Assembly: GCA_030813035.1 (NCBI GenBank) | Contig: JAUSTV010000004.1 | DNA length: 64,000 nucleotides | Reading direction: 5' to 3' (one strand) | DNA from: Bacillus_BA fengqiuensis | GTDB lineage: Bacteria; Bacillota; Bacilli; Bacillales; Bacillaceae_H | In this document: one piece after another, positions 6,843-15,544 of the stretch | Numbering within the stretch: the first letter of the stretch is position 1 | Layout of the letters: each line of letters begins with the position of its first letter | Program-made: the position numbers and the translations under genes | The notes under the pieces: generated by a model | Seen by the model: the letters and a program-made list of their open reading frames with translations, nothing else | Told to the model about the DNA's origin: nothing | Database searches by the model: none

Positions 6843-8441
6843 ATGAAAGAAGCCATTCTCCAAGCGGGAGAGGATTTAATCCGCCTTTTGGATTACCAGG
6901 ATGAAGACGTAAGGAAACTCGTCAAAAAAGGACTAACTTTATATAGACAAGGATACGTTTATAACTTAAAAGAACTGGAGCATTATGTAGGAGTCGTCGT
7001 TTACGATGAACAAGAGCAGATGGTGCTGTTAAATTTGACCGATTTATCCGGCAGTGAATGCGACTGCCGGCATCCGTCCTTTTGCGCTCATCGTCTTGCG
7101 GGCTTTTTTTATGCCTATGCAACGAAAGGCCTTGTCGGGAATTTGCTGGATAAGTGGAAACAGCAGTCGCTGTCCAATCAGATTACCTCTTCTTTAGACG
7201 CTTTTCGCGTGCAGAAGAACACAGACCCGAAAATGGATAAATCTTCCTATTCCGTTCAAGAGTGGCTGCCTCTCTTTGAGCAGCGTTATGAGCAGTTTGC
7301 CAACACAAAACTAGCTCGGAATACCTCCTTGTACACTGAACTTTATGAAGATTTTTTTAAAGGGTTAACGAAAGAGGCGCCTTCCCCTTCTCCTTATAGG
7401 GAACTATTTATCATTCATGCAGGATTGGCGGCACTCAAAAAAATATGTGATGGACTGAACAAGACTCCCTTGTCTAAACAAACCTTTAACACCTTTGTAC
7501 GTACACCTTTATCGCAGCTCCTCTATGATATGGAACAACGAATTTATACAATCAGCCAAACATCGCTGCCTTTTTCGGCCGATGATCTTTTATATGAAAC
7601 GATGGGCCAAATCCGTACATTTTTGTTCTACTCTTCTCCTCTTCAATACGAACGGATTGAATTGTATCGAACCATTTGGTCCCATCTGCTGAAACGGCCT
7701 AAGTGGCTGAAGGAAGAAAAGCTCGCTCTTCAAGAGATCCATGGATTCCAGCTCGAATGCGATGTGGCTCTCTCCCATTTGCTTGTATTGGAAAAGCGCG
7801 ATGATCAAGCGGCAGCTGTCGTTAACCAATCCGATCAGGCCATTTTCCCTTACACCTTTAAATGGGCGAAAGATCACATCTCCCATAAAAATGAGCAGCA
7901 AGCCCGCATCTGGGTAACCTATATGAATCAAGAGATGAAGTCATATCTTCGGACCCTTCCTTCCTATCAGGGAAGCAGGGCCATCGTTTCCATGCTGCTT
8001 TCCCTATTCGAAGGCTACAGCGACCTGTGCCGCGATCAAACGATCTATACGGAGGCGCTGCGCCAGCTGCTTCCATACAGCTTTGTCGAATACAGCCAAT
8101 ATTTATATGAACAAAGGCAGCTGCAGGCATGGCTTGAGCTTCAGGCGGCTTTTCGTTACGATATTTTGGAATATGACCGCAGCATCTTAAAAGATATTGA
8201 ATCGGAAAACCCGAGATGGCTTTTGCCCATCTACCATCAATCCATTCAACAGCTGATCCAAAAGAAAACCCGTTCGAGCTATGAAGAAGCCGTGCAGCAT
8301 CTAAAAGAATTGAAACGATTATATAAAAAACTCCAAAACGAGCAAGGCTTCACGATCTATATGCACCAGCTTGTCCAATCGACAAAACGATTGCGCGCGC
8401 TTCAAGAAGCGTTAAAGAAAGGAAAATTGGTTCATGATTGA
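6843..8441 (+). CDS. ywqB: SWIM zinc-finger protein YwqB
   Basis: A 532-residue protein with a SWIM-type zinc finger near the N-terminus: Cys73-x-Cys75, then Cys81-x-His83 (ECDCRHPSFCAHR). SWIM domains are thought to bind nucleic acid or protein. The rest is an all-helical region without a recognised catalytic motif. It begins at ATG with GGAGG eight bases upstream. Its end overlaps the start of ywqA by 8 bp, so the two are translationally coupled; such SWIM/SNF2 pairs are common in Firmicutes and the two products may act together. Precise function is not known. It is the first gene on the plus strand in the window. Confidence 0.85.
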   Translation: MKEAILQAGEDLIRLLDYQDEDVRKLVKKGLTLYRQGYVYNLKELEHYVGVVVYDEQEQMVLLNLTDLSGSECDCRHPSFCAHRLAGFFYAYATKGLVGNLLDKWKQQSLSNQITSSLDAFRVQKNTDPKMDKSSYSVQEWLPLFEQRYEQFANTKLARNTSLYTELYEDFFKGLTKEAPSPSPYRELFIIHAGLAALKKICDGLNKTPLSKQTFNTFVRTPLSQLLYDMEQRIYTISQTSLPFSADDLLYETMGQIRTFLFYSSPLQYERIELYRTIWSHLLKRPKWLKEEKLALQEIHGFQLECDVALSHLLVLEKRDDQAAAVVNQSDQAIFPYTFKWAKDHISHKNEQQARIWVTYMNQEMKSYLRTLPSYQGSRAIVSMLLSLFEGYSDLCRDQTIYTEALRQLLPYSFVEYSQYLYEQRQLQAWLELQAAFRYDILEYDRSILKDIESENPRWLLPIYHQSIQQLIQKKTRSSYEEAVQHLKELKRLYKKLQNEQGFTIYMHQLVQSTKRLRALQEALKKGKLVHD

Positions 8442-11193
8442 TTTATTTTCGATGACTTTACATGCACACATAACAGAAGAAGGCTCCTTCTTTCTCTATT
8501 TCACCAATCAAAAGAAGGATGCGATCAGTGCAGACATGTGGAAACAATCCGTCTTTCTCTGGCATGAACCTTCCTTTTATGGAACATTTCTTTCACCCAT
8601 AAAAAAAGATGGCCAAGACGGCGTGGTGCTGCCTCCATCATGGGCACTCTCCTTTTTCTGTCACTCAACGGATGATCACATCTTAGGCTATCACATGAGT
8701 ACGGAAGCCCTCCTTTATAAAGAGAGCGCAAAGAAAATTTACGATATCATCCAGGAAGGACGATTCGAGCCCGATTTTTCTGCTTGGCAGGAAGGCAAAA
8801 TGTCCTGGTCCGCTGAACATCTTACCCCTCTCGAGCTTCGCTGGCTGTCGGGGGCCGTTAACGAGACCATTGAAACGGATGAGGAAACGAACAAAGCTTG
8901 GGAACAGCTTATCGCTGCGTACCCGCTCTTAAAGACATCCGGAAAGCAGCCATCCGTTTTCGACGAACAAGATTGGCTTGAAAAAATCGGGTGGAATGAG
9001 CCGGACATTCCGTTTTCATTCCTGCTTCGCCTGCAAGAACCGGAATCAGACGGCGATTTTTGGCATTTAGGCGTGTTATTGCGAGATGAACGAACCTATG
9101 AACTTCTTTCGTTTCCAGACGCTTTCCCCGATGAATGGAAAGAATACGAGCCTTTTATCGACCGTCAGTTTCATATGATCCAAACGCTTGTCCCTCCGTT
9201 ATTCGACCGGAGAACAGGATTGAAATCCAGTCTATCGGAAGAGGAAGTCTGGAAATTCCTCACGGACTGGAGCTTAACGCTGCTGGAAACGGGATTCCAC
9301 ATTCAGCTCCCTTCATGGTGGCAAGCGGTGAAAGAAACCCAGCTTTCCCTAAAGGCTTCTCTAACGGACTCCGGATCTTACGAGCGTTCGGGTATCGTCG
9401 GGTTGCAGTCTTTAATGGATTTCAATTGGAAGATTTCAACAGGCGGCATCGACCTTTCGGAAGAACAATTCAGCCGGCTCGTCGATGAAAAACGGAGGCT
9501 CATTCACATTGACGGACAGTGGATTCAATTGGACCCTCTTTTTGTCAAACATGTTCAGCGCCTTATGACGAAAGCACAAAAAGAAGGTCTCCGCTTTTTT
9601 GATTTGCTTGAACAAGAACTGGCCCAGGAGGAAAAAAACGTCCTCCTTCTGGACGAAAAAGAAACGAAGCGGCCGTTTTCTTCCATTAAAATTGAAATCA
9701 ATGAGACCTTCACCGCCCTGATCAAACAGCTGACAGATTACACATCCCTGCCTAAAAGGAGAATCCCTTCTGCTTTTCTCGGAGAATTACGGCCTTATCA
9801 ACAGCAAGGTGTCGATTGGCTGATCTTTTTACGGGAACTGGGCTTGGGGGGATGCCTGGCCGATGACATGGGACTTGGCAAAACCGTGCAGCTCCTTGCC
9901 TATATGTCTTATGTACACGAACAGGAGAATCCGAACGCATTTCTTATCGTCTGCCCAACCTCTGTCCTTGGGAACTGGCAAAAGGAAATCGAAAAATTCG
10001 CCCCTCACCTCCATGTCTATACCCATTACGGGCCAAAGAGATGGAGCGGCGAGGAATTTCTGGCGGAAATCGAAAAAGCCGATATTGTGCTTACGTCTTA
10101 CAACATCTTATCCATGGATATCGAAGACCTTTCCAAGCCAATGTGGGGAGCGGCCATTTTGGACGAGGCCCAAAACATCAAGAATGCCCAGACGAAGCAA
10201 TCGAGGGCGGCCCGTAAATTAAAATCCAGCCAACACATCGCCTTGACCGGAACACCGATGGAAAATCGTTTGACGGAACTCTGGTCTTTGTTCGATTTCA
10301 TCAATCCGGGATATTTAGGAAGCCTGAACCGCTTTAGAACGAGATTTGTGGCACCCATTGAGAAGCAGCAAGACGCAGAGAAAATCGAGAAACTTCAAAA
10401 ACTCGTTCGCCCGTTTATGCTTAGACGAACGAAACAAGATCAGGAAGTGGCGCTCAACCTTCCGCCAAAACAAGAGCAAAAAGAGTATATAGGCCTCACA
10501 CTGGAACAGGCTTCTTTATATGAACAACTGGTCAAAGATACATTTGCCGAACTGCAAAAACTGACGGGATTTGAACGCAAAGGACGCATCCTGAAACTAT
10601 TAACGAAGCTCAAGCAGCTCTGTGACCATCCCTCTCTCTATTTAAAAGAAAACCGGCCAAAACAAACGAGAGAGCGCTCATTGAAGCTGGAAAAACTGCT
10701 GGAGCTCGTAGAAAACGTTCGCGCACAAAACGAAAGCTGCTTGATTTTCACCCAATATATTGAGATGGGACAAATGATGAAAGGCCTGCTGGAACAAACG
10801 CTTGGCGAGGACGTTCTTTTCTTGCACGGGGGATTGAACAAACAGACGAGAGATGACCTGATTTCAGCTTTCCAAGAGCAAAAGGCGCACATCTTCATCC
10901 TTTCCCTTCACGCAGGCGGAACAGGATTGAATTTGACGGCCGCCAACCATGTCATCCATTTTGATAGATGGTGGAACCCCGCAGTGGAGAATCAAGCAAC
11001 AGACCGGGCCTACAGATATGGGCAAACCCGCTTTGTCCATGTGCATAAACTCGTCACCCTTGGAACAATCGAAGAAAAAATCGATCAAATTATCGAAAGA
11101 AAATCCGCCTTAAATGAACAAATCATTCAAAGCGAGCAGTGGATTACAGAATTAACGGACGGAGAGCTGGAAGAGTTGTTTTCCTACCAATAG
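8434..11193 (+). CDS. ywqA: SNF2-family DNA translocase YwqA
   Basis: A 919-residue bacterial SWI2/SNF2 ATPase. The N-terminal about 450 residues match the helicase-associated region of bacterial SNF2 proteins. The ATPase core starts with LRPYQQQGVDWL; motif I is DDMGLGKT (Lys483), motif II is DEAQ at 577-580, motif III LTGTPMENR, motif IV IFTQY, and motif VI QATDRAYRYGQ. The family translocates on double-stranded DNA and displaces or remodels protein-DNA complexes; the cellular role of YwqA is unclear. It is coupled to ywqB by an 8-bp overlap. Its TAG stop is also the first part of a composite repeat (11191-11357) whose first hairpin can act as its terminator. Confidence 0.92.
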   Translation: MIDLFSMTLHAHITEEGSFFLYFTNQKKDAISADMWKQSVFLWHEPSFYGTFLSPIKKDGQDGVVLPPSWALSFFCHSTDDHILGYHMSTEALLYKESAKKIYDIIQEGRFEPDFSAWQEGKMSWSAEHLTPLELRWLSGAVNETIETDEETNKAWEQLIAAYPLLKTSGKQPSVFDEQDWLEKIGWNEPDIPFSFLLRLQEPESDGDFWHLGVLLRDERTYELLSFPDAFPDEWKEYEPFIDRQFHMIQTLVPPLFDRRTGLKSSLSEEEVWKFLTDWSLTLLETGFHIQLPSWWQAVKETQLSLKASLTDSGSYERSGIVGLQSLMDFNWKISTGGIDLSEEQFSRLVDEKRRLIHIDGQWIQLDPLFVKHVQRLMTKAQKEGLRFFDLLEQELAQEEKNVLLLDEKETKRPFSSIKIEINETFTALIKQLTDYTSLPKRRIPSAFLGELRPYQQQGVDWLIFLRELGLGGCLADDMGLGKTVQLLAYMSYVHEQENPNAFLIVCPTSVLGNWQKEIEKFAPHLHVYTHYGPKRWSGEEFLAEIEKADIVLTSYNILSMDIEDLSKPMWGAAILDEAQNIKNAQTKQSRAARKLKSSQHIALTGTPMENRLTELWSLFDFINPGYLGSLNRFRTRFVAPIEKQQDAEKIEKLQKLVRPFMLRRTKQDQEVALNLPPKQEQKEYIGLTLEQASLYEQLVKDTFAELQKLTGFERKGRILKLLTKLKQLCDHPSLYLKENRPKQTRERSLKLEKLLELVENVRAQNESCLIFTQYIEMGQMMKGLLEQTLGEDVLFLHGGLNKQTRDDLISAFQEQKAHIFILSLHAGGTGLNLTAANHVIHFDRWWNPAVENQATDRAYRYGQTRFVHVHKLVTLGTIEEKIDQIIERKSALNEQIIQSEQWITELTDGELEELFSYQ

Positions 11194-11357
11194 AGGATGT
11201 GCCAAAAGGGTAAAAAGCAACCCTTTTGGCACATCCTCCTGAAAGGCCCCGTCACGAAAATCCAGTAAAATCATGGATTTCGTAACGGAGCCTTTTAGTA
11301 AAAATCCATTTTTGTGATTGATTAGAGGCTTATGGTATGGGACAGCCTCTAATCAAT
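11191..11357 (+). repeat. Composite multi-hairpin repeat B, copy 1
   Basis: Three hairpins in series. The first has a perfect 19-bp stem (11193-11211 and 11220-11238) with an AAAAAGCA loop, starting inside the ywqA stop codon. The second is GAAAGGC-CCGTCACGAAAATCC at 11241-11296. The third has a perfect 14-bp stem at 11317-11330 and 11344-11357. The second module and the tail GGCTTATGG..GGGAC recur at 16674-16775, and the first two modules at 26789-26891 on the other strand. Confidence 0.8.
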
Positions 11358-11446
11358 TAAAGGGGCAAAACTTTGTGAATATGCCCAAATACGGAAAAGA
11401 ATTACGATGTAATCTAGCAAATATTACATAATTAAAGGAGAAAAAC

Positions 11447-11554
11447 ATGGGAAAAGAGAATAAAGAAGTAGAGAAAAAGAACAAAGAATCAGTGAAAAAA
11501 GATGAAAAATGGGAAACACTTTACCGGTTACTAAAAGAAAAGTTAAAGAAATGA
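11447..11554 (+). CDS. Possible small charged protein of 35 residues
   Basis: The ORF starts MGKENKEVEKKNKES and ends WETLYRLLKEKLKK. AAAGGAG lies six bases upstream of the ATG, a very good ribosome site. The product is extremely Lys/Glu rich with a C-terminal amphipathic helix (LYRLLKEKLKK). The stop codon lies in an 18-bp perfect terminator hairpin, which supports a real gene end. I do not recognise the family. It lies between ywqA and the LysM hydrolase on the same strand, but repeats and a terminator separate it from both. Confidence 0.5.
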   Translation: MGKENKEVEKKNKESVKKDEKWETLYRLLKEKLKK

Positions 11555-11588
11555 ATATGGGTAAAAAAACACCCATATTCATTTCTTT
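11545..11588 (+). terminator. Terminator of the 35-residue ORF
   Basis: A perfect 18-bp inverted repeat (11545-11562 and 11571-11588) has an AAAAAAAC loop and contains the stop codon at 11552-11554. There is no long T-run after the stem. Confidence 0.55.
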
Positions 11589-11813
11589 ACGTATAAGCCA
11601 GATTGAGATGGAAGAACAACAAGTCTCAAGTAGAAGTGAAATGGATATAAAACACAAAAAATTACCCCGACTTTTCATATATAATACTATTTACCCTTTA
11701 CTTTTTTCCCAATCCCTATCATATTATATAGTATATGCCATTATTTTCTTTATATATAATGCTAGATTACTAGTTTTCATATACATACAATAACCTTTTA
11801 CAGGAGGATTCTC

Positions 11814-12884
11814 ATGAAAAGGAAAATTCTTTCCGTATCAACTTTTGCGGCGATTGGCGGAGTTGCTTTATTCCAAACTCCTGCCCATGCAGACTCAATT
11901 GAAGTAAAACCCGGAGATTCGTTATGGTCCCTTTCCAAAACGTATAAAACCACTGTAGCAGAACTCAAGAAAGCAAATAATTTGACGAGCGACACTATCT
12001 ATAAAGGTCAAAAACTAAAAATTTCGAATTTTAAAGAAACATCTTCTGTTCAGTCTCTTTCTAAACCGACGATACCTGACGCCAAACCGCAGGCTCAGAC
12101 ATATACCGTTCAAAGTGGAGATACATTATGGAAAGTAGCCCAGCAGTTCAATATGGCGGTAACAGAGATTAAATCGTTGAATTTATTGCGCTCTAATACA
12201 ATTTATACAGGGCAAACCTTGAAACTGACAGGAACAGCAAGCGAACAAAATAACAAACAGGAAAGTCCTGTTCAAGAACAACCTGCTGCTCCTTCCGTTT
12301 CTATAGACAGCGATACATATACAGTGCAGAGGGGAGACACAATCTCGAAGATCGCTCGGCAGTTCAATATGACGGTTGCTGAGCTAAAAAATCTGAATTT
12401 ACTTCGTTCTGATACGATTTATGTCAATCAAACATTAAAACTTAAAGGTTCCCCTTCCACTTCTATAAATGAAGAAGAAAAAGAACCGGCAGCCATTCCA
12501 GAGCCGCCTGCACAAAACACCACGCTTAATACCACTCAGCTTCTATCTGATGCAAAGGCAGTCATGGGCACTCCGTATAAATGGGGAGGTACTACGCCAT
12601 CTGGATTTGACTGCAGCGGATTTATCTATTATGTACTCAACAAGCAGACTCCTAGTAAACGATTGAGTACAGCTGACTATTGGAGCCGTTCTAAGGCCGT
12701 CAGTGAACCGGCAGTTGGAGATTTTGTCTTTTTCACCACCTATGCACCCGGACCCTCTCACATGGGAATCTACGTAGGAAATCGACAATTCATTCATGCG
12801 GGAAGCTCGACGGGTGTTACCATCTCGAGCATGGACAGCAGCTATTGGAACGATCGTTATTTAAGCGCTAAACGATTTGAATAA
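11814..12884 (+). CDS. Secreted peptidoglycan endopeptidase with three LysM and one NlpC/P60 domain
   Basis: A 356-residue exported wall hydrolase of the LytE/LytF/CwlS type, which cuts the D-Glu to meso-DAP bond. A signal peptide (MKRKILSVSTFAAIGGVALF..) ends at AHA-DS near residue 26. LysM domains lie at about 29-71, 94-138 and 167-210, the second and third very alike (QSGDTLWK..QFNM and QRGDTISK..QFNM). The NlpC/P60 domain spans about 240-355, with Cys267 in FDCSGF, His316 in SHMGIYVG and His328 in FIHAGS as the catalytic triad. The linkers are Pro/Gln/Glu rich. The start has AGGAGG six bases upstream. Three LysM repeats resemble LytE more than LytF, which has five. A terminator follows at 12936. 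Confidence 0.93.
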   Translation: MKRKILSVSTFAAIGGVALFQTPAHADSIEVKPGDSLWSLSKTYKTTVAELKKANNLTSDTIYKGQKLKISNFKETSSVQSLSKPTIPDAKPQAQTYTVQSGDTLWKVAQQFNMAVTEIKSLNLLRSNTIYTGQTLKLTGTASEQNNKQESPVQEQPAAPSVSIDSDTYTVQRGDTISKIARQFNMTVAELKNLNLLRSDTIYVNQTLKLKGSPSTSINEEEKEPAAIPEPPAQNTTLNTTQLLSDAKAVMGTPYKWGGTTPSGFDCSGFIYYVLNKQTPSKRLSTADYWSRSKAVSEPAVGDFVFFTTYAPGPSHMGIYVGNRQFIHAGSSTGVTISSMDSSYWNDRYLSAKRFE

Positions 12885-12935
12885 TCAAACGAGTCTTCAC
12901 TCATTAAGTGGGACCGCCCGTGGATACGGGACAAG

Positions 12936-12972
12936 GGATGCGGAGCCTTTCGTTTGCTCGCATCCTTTTTTA
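12936..12972 (+). terminator. Terminator of the LysM hydrolase gene
   Basis: Stem GGATGCG (12936-12942) pairs with CGCATCC (12959-12965), followed by seven T. It lies about 50 bp after the stop. Confidence 0.75.
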
Positions 12973-13300
12973 TGCTCAAAATAAGCAAATCAGCGTTCTC
13001 CCTCCGATTTCATTTAGGATAAAAAATAGCCCGATCGGCTGAAAACCAACCAGGCAATGATATGGGGGATTATTCGGAGATTCATTTTCTTTCTCAAAGA
13101 GTATTTACAAAAGAAAAGGTGATCTTCCTTCTCTTCAGGATGGAGGGACTTTTACAAGGTGCAAAAGTCAACAGGGGAAACAAAGAAAGTCGCTAGTTTC
13201 GTTCACCTCCCTTCATTTCAAGTATGATACATATACGGTATCTTATGATATCCGAACCGATGCTTCGGGAGGATTCTATTCCCCGTTAGAACAGAGCTAT
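12973..13300. other. Intergenic region without an evident gene
   Basis: About 330 bp separate the LysM hydrolase terminator from the end of ssbB. I found no ORF with a ribosome site, no tRNA and no clear repeat. A GGGAGGTGAAC motif on the minus strand near 13205 is not followed by a start codon at proper spacing. Confidence 0.5.
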
Positions 13301-13636
13301 TTATACATTTACAGAAACCATATGACTCAAAAATTTAATCTGTTCGACTGCCACTTCTGTGACATAGATTTTTTGGTTTTGTTCTTTTTCATAGCTTCTT
13401 GTCTGAACTCTTCCTTTAACCGCGACCATTGTCCCTTTTTGACAACGCTGTGCAGTACTTTCCGCATTCTTTCGCCATAACGTCACCGTAATGAAATCCG
13501 ATTGCACTTCACCATTTTGACTTCGGAAATCCCGGGAAACAGCCATAGTGATAAAGCAATAAGGAACACCTTCTGCTGTATAACGCAAGTCTGGATCTTT
13601 CGTTAATCTGCCGACTAAAGTCACTTGATTCAGCAT
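13301..13636 (-). CDS. ssbB: Single-stranded DNA-binding protein, short SsbB type
   Basis: A 111-residue OB-fold protein starting MLNQVTLVGRLTKDPDLRYT, with the conserved DFITVTLWRKNAE and GTMVAVKGRVQTRSYE segments. It lacks the long Gly/Gln-rich linker and acidic C-terminal tip of SsbA, ending after the OB fold as B. subtilis SsbB (YwpH) does. SsbB binds incoming single strands during transformation. The start has AAGGAG eight bases upstream. It is divergent from ywpF. In B. subtilis ssbB needs ComK; I saw no AAAA-N5-TTTT box pair in the upstream 120 bp, so regulation here is open. Confidence 0.88.
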   Translation of the reverse strand: MLNQVTLVGRLTKDPDLRYTAEGVPYCFITMAVSRDFRSQNGEVQSDFITVTLWRKNAESTAQRCQKGTMVAVKGRVQTRSYEKEQNQKIYVTEVAVEQIKFLSHMVSVNV

Positions 13637-13756
13637 TACTCGTCATCTCCTTACATGTGAGGGAATGTTTATTTATGAAGCGAATTTCAATCATTTACCA
13701 TCATTGTGTTATAATAGATGAGGAACGATAAATTTCGAGATAAATGGGGGGATTAG

Positions 13757-14200
13757 ATGAAAACCTTCAAACTTGTTGCACTGGAAATCAAACTGTCGAA
13801 CTCTGAGAATGAAGATTATCAGTCTTTGGAGCTCATAGATGGGTTAATCATTAACAAAGAAACTGAGGAAAATCGCTGGATAATCGAAGCATTACTTCCT
13901 AATGCATCTCTTCCCTATTTTGAAGAGATTTCCAAACAAAAGGAACCATTGAAGCTGCACGCAACCATTTCCAAAACAAGCAATGACCCGGCAAACTTTA
14001 ACGCTAACATCATCAACATCACGACAATGGAACATCAATTCAGCGTGCTGCTAGAGGGAATGCTGACAGGAAGAAGAATCCTATCACCCGAAATGATTTT
14101 GAAGAATTTGATTGAACAAGGCTTAAGCGGGCATACGTTACTGCAAAAGTTCACCCACCAATTACACGAAAAGCGCAAAACACGTTCAGCCTTCAAATGA
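13757..14200 (+). CDS. ywpF: YwpF-like protein
   Basis: A 147-residue soluble protein starting MKTFKLVALEI. It resembles YwpF, an uncharacterised Bacillus family always found near ssbB. No catalytic motif, signal peptide or membrane segment is visible; the C-terminus is basic (KFTHQLHEKRKTRSAFK). GGGGGA lies eight bases before the ATG. A possible -10 element TATAAT sits at 13710-13715, with only a weak -35. It diverges from ssbB, with 120 bp between the two starts, and a terminator follows at 14255. Confidence 0.72.
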   Translation: MKTFKLVALEIKLSNSENEDYQSLELIDGLIINKETEENRWIIEALLPNASLPYFEEISKQKEPLKLHATISKTSNDPANFNANIINITTMEHQFSVLLEGMLTGRRILSPEMILKNLIEQGLSGHTLLQKFTHQLHEKRKTRSAFK

Positions 14201-14254
14201 TTATCCAATGCATGAGCTTATCCAACAGAACACTCGTTATATCTCATTGAATGG

Positions 14255-14290
14255 GAGAGGCTGCTTTCTCAAGGCCTTTCTATTTTTTTA
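14255..14290 (+). terminator. Terminator of ywpF
   Basis: Stem GAGAGGC (14255-14261) pairs with GCCTTTC (14274-14280), including one G-T pair, followed by TATTTTTTT. It overlaps the end of the small minus-strand ORF at 14269. Confidence 0.65.
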
Positions 14291-14427
14291 TTAAATGTCT
14301 GATATTGTTGAAGGGGATCGAAAACACTAATTTGAATTTGTTTTCCTAAAATAAGATGATCATAATTATAACGTTTGTCTCGCTCTTCGACATCTCGAAG
14401 AATAGGTCTTTTTAAATAGTATTTCAT
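14269..14427 (-). CDS. Small hypothetical protein of 52 residues
   Basis: The ORF begins MKYYLKRPILRDVEE and ends NKKIERP. A strong AAAAGGAGG lies nine bases upstream of the chosen ATG, so the longer upstream extension of this frame is unlikely. The product is polar and basic with no membrane segment, and I do not recognise it. It is convergent with ywpF; its stop lies within the ywpF terminator. The region upstream is very AT rich. Confidence 0.55.
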   Translation of the reverse strand: MKYYLKRPILRDVEERDKRYNYDHLILGKQIQISVFDPLQQYQTFNKKIERP

Positions 14428-14475
14428 CAACTTTAATCCTCCTTTTTTCGTTACTTCTCTTTTATCATAATACAT

Positions 14476-15007
14476 TTTTCCTAAATTTCAATACTATCTT
14501 TGTAAAAATTATCCTTTTTATAAATATAATATTTCGTCTTTATTTACTCCTTATTGCTTTTACATAATTAAACAAAATACATCATTTTTCAACAGCAACA
14601 ATTATTCATTTCCCGCTTAAAAATCAGTATATTTTTCTATTTTTACTCATCAGTATCTTTTTATATGAATTCACTGTAATTAATTTTTATTCATTACAGT
14701 GAAATTTTTTTGTTGTTTTTTCAGTCCACAACGCCTCTTTTCATCCCGCAATTTACAATTTATTTACAAAAAATTTATAATTGAGGACTGTATGGCCGAA
14801 GCGGCAGCCCAACATTCTGTTTACTCCCCCTATTTTCTATCCTCTGAAACCATTTTGATGGACTGACTGACATAACGATCCTTTCTTAAAGAGCATGAAA
14901 GATGCCCTCCTTTTGAACAGGAAAAACCTCACCTCAAGCGCAAGAGCGGCAAATGAGAGAAATCGGTGCGTACACAAATAAAAAAACACAGGGGAACCTG
15001 CGTTTTT
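14476..15007. other. AT-rich intergenic region with orphan terminator and promoter-like sites
   Basis: About 530 bp hold no ORF with a ribosome site. A terminator-like stem (TTCACTGTAAT, 14670-14680, with ATTACAGTGAA, 14693-14703, then eight T) points right with no plus-strand gene ahead of it. Downstream, TTTACA (14752-14757) and TATAAT (14776-14781) with an 18-bp spacer look like a rightward promoter, and a bidirectional hairpin at 14981-15009 could end such a transcript. A small RNA is possible but unproven. Confidence 0.35.
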
Positions 15008-15009
15008 TT
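14981..15009. terminator. Bidirectional terminator
   Basis: A short stem CACAGG/CCTGCG with one mismatch is flanked by A7 on the left and T7 on the right. It lies at the end of the 126-residue minus-strand gene at 15008. Confidence 0.6.
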
Positions 15010-15388
15010 ACTCGTTTGCCAATTTTTCAAGCCAATATTTCGCTTCTGCTTTGCTCGAATAGGTGATGTCTTCTTTTCCTTTTTCTTCTAACAGGGCGTT
15101 CAATTGATCGATTTGTTCGTTCGTTGGTTCTTCACTTAAAATTTTCTCGATCGTCTGATTGATCTTATCCGCTAACTCCTGGTGAAATAGAGGATTCGCT
15201 TTCTCTTCCCTGCTCAACCGTTCAAACCATGATGCATGATTTTCTATATAATTTCTCCACGTGCGGATAAACTCTTCAATATTATATTTATCTTCGTTCC
15301 ATTCAATGTCGCTCATGTATTGTTCAAATGCCTTCTGAATGGATCGCGTGATACTAATTTTTGTACCCTGTGGCAAGTTTTTAAACAT
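15008..15388 (-). CDS. Hypothetical protein, 126 residues
   Basis: A soluble, mostly helical, charged protein (starts MFKNLPQGTKISITRS; ends AKYWLEKLANE). No signal peptide, membrane segment or metal motif is seen, and I do not recognise the family. The upstream sequence lacks a strong ribosome site at this ATG (AAAAGTACTTTTC context lacks GGAGG), so the start is uncertain. A bidirectional terminator directly follows the stop, which supports a real transcription unit. Neighbours are the acidic lipoprotein gene upstream and the AT-rich gap downstream. Confidence 0.55.
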   Translation of the reverse strand: MFKNLPQGTKISITRSIQKAFEQYMSDIEWNEDKYNIEEFIRTWRNYIENHASWFERLSREEKANPLFHQELADKINQTIEKILSEEPTNEQIDQLNALLEEKGKEDITYSSKAEAKYWLEKLANE

Positions 15389-15505
15389 CGATGAAAAGTA
15401 CCCCCAAACTATGATCTGACTAATTTATAATTTTATCAGACTTTAAAGTGGCTGTCATCTTTGGTGGAAAGATTCGGGAATTGGCTTCATTTAATCACCT
15501 AACCT

Positions 15506-15542
15506 AAAAAGCCGGTTCCTCAGTGACGGAACCGACCTTTTT
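15506..15542. terminator. Terminator of the acidic lipoprotein gene
   Basis: Stem GGTTCC/GGAACC with extra flanking pairs and an 8-nt loop is bordered by A5 on the left and T5 on the right. It lies immediately after the stop at 15545. Confidence 0.75.
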
Positions 15543-15544
15543 CA

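Noticed and set aside
6602..6856. Minus-strand frame of 84 codons over the end of element A and the ywqB promoter
   Set aside because: It begins inside ywqB, has no ribosome site and runs through repeat and hairpin DNA.
11509..11793. Plus-strand frame of 94 codons starting MGNTLPVTKRK
   Set aside because: It overlaps the better supported 35-residue ORF out of frame, reads through its terminator hairpin, and lacks a ribosome site.
13637..13756. ComK boxes before ssbB
   Set aside because: I found no pair of AAAA-N5-TTTT boxes at proper spacing in the ssbB-ywpF interval.
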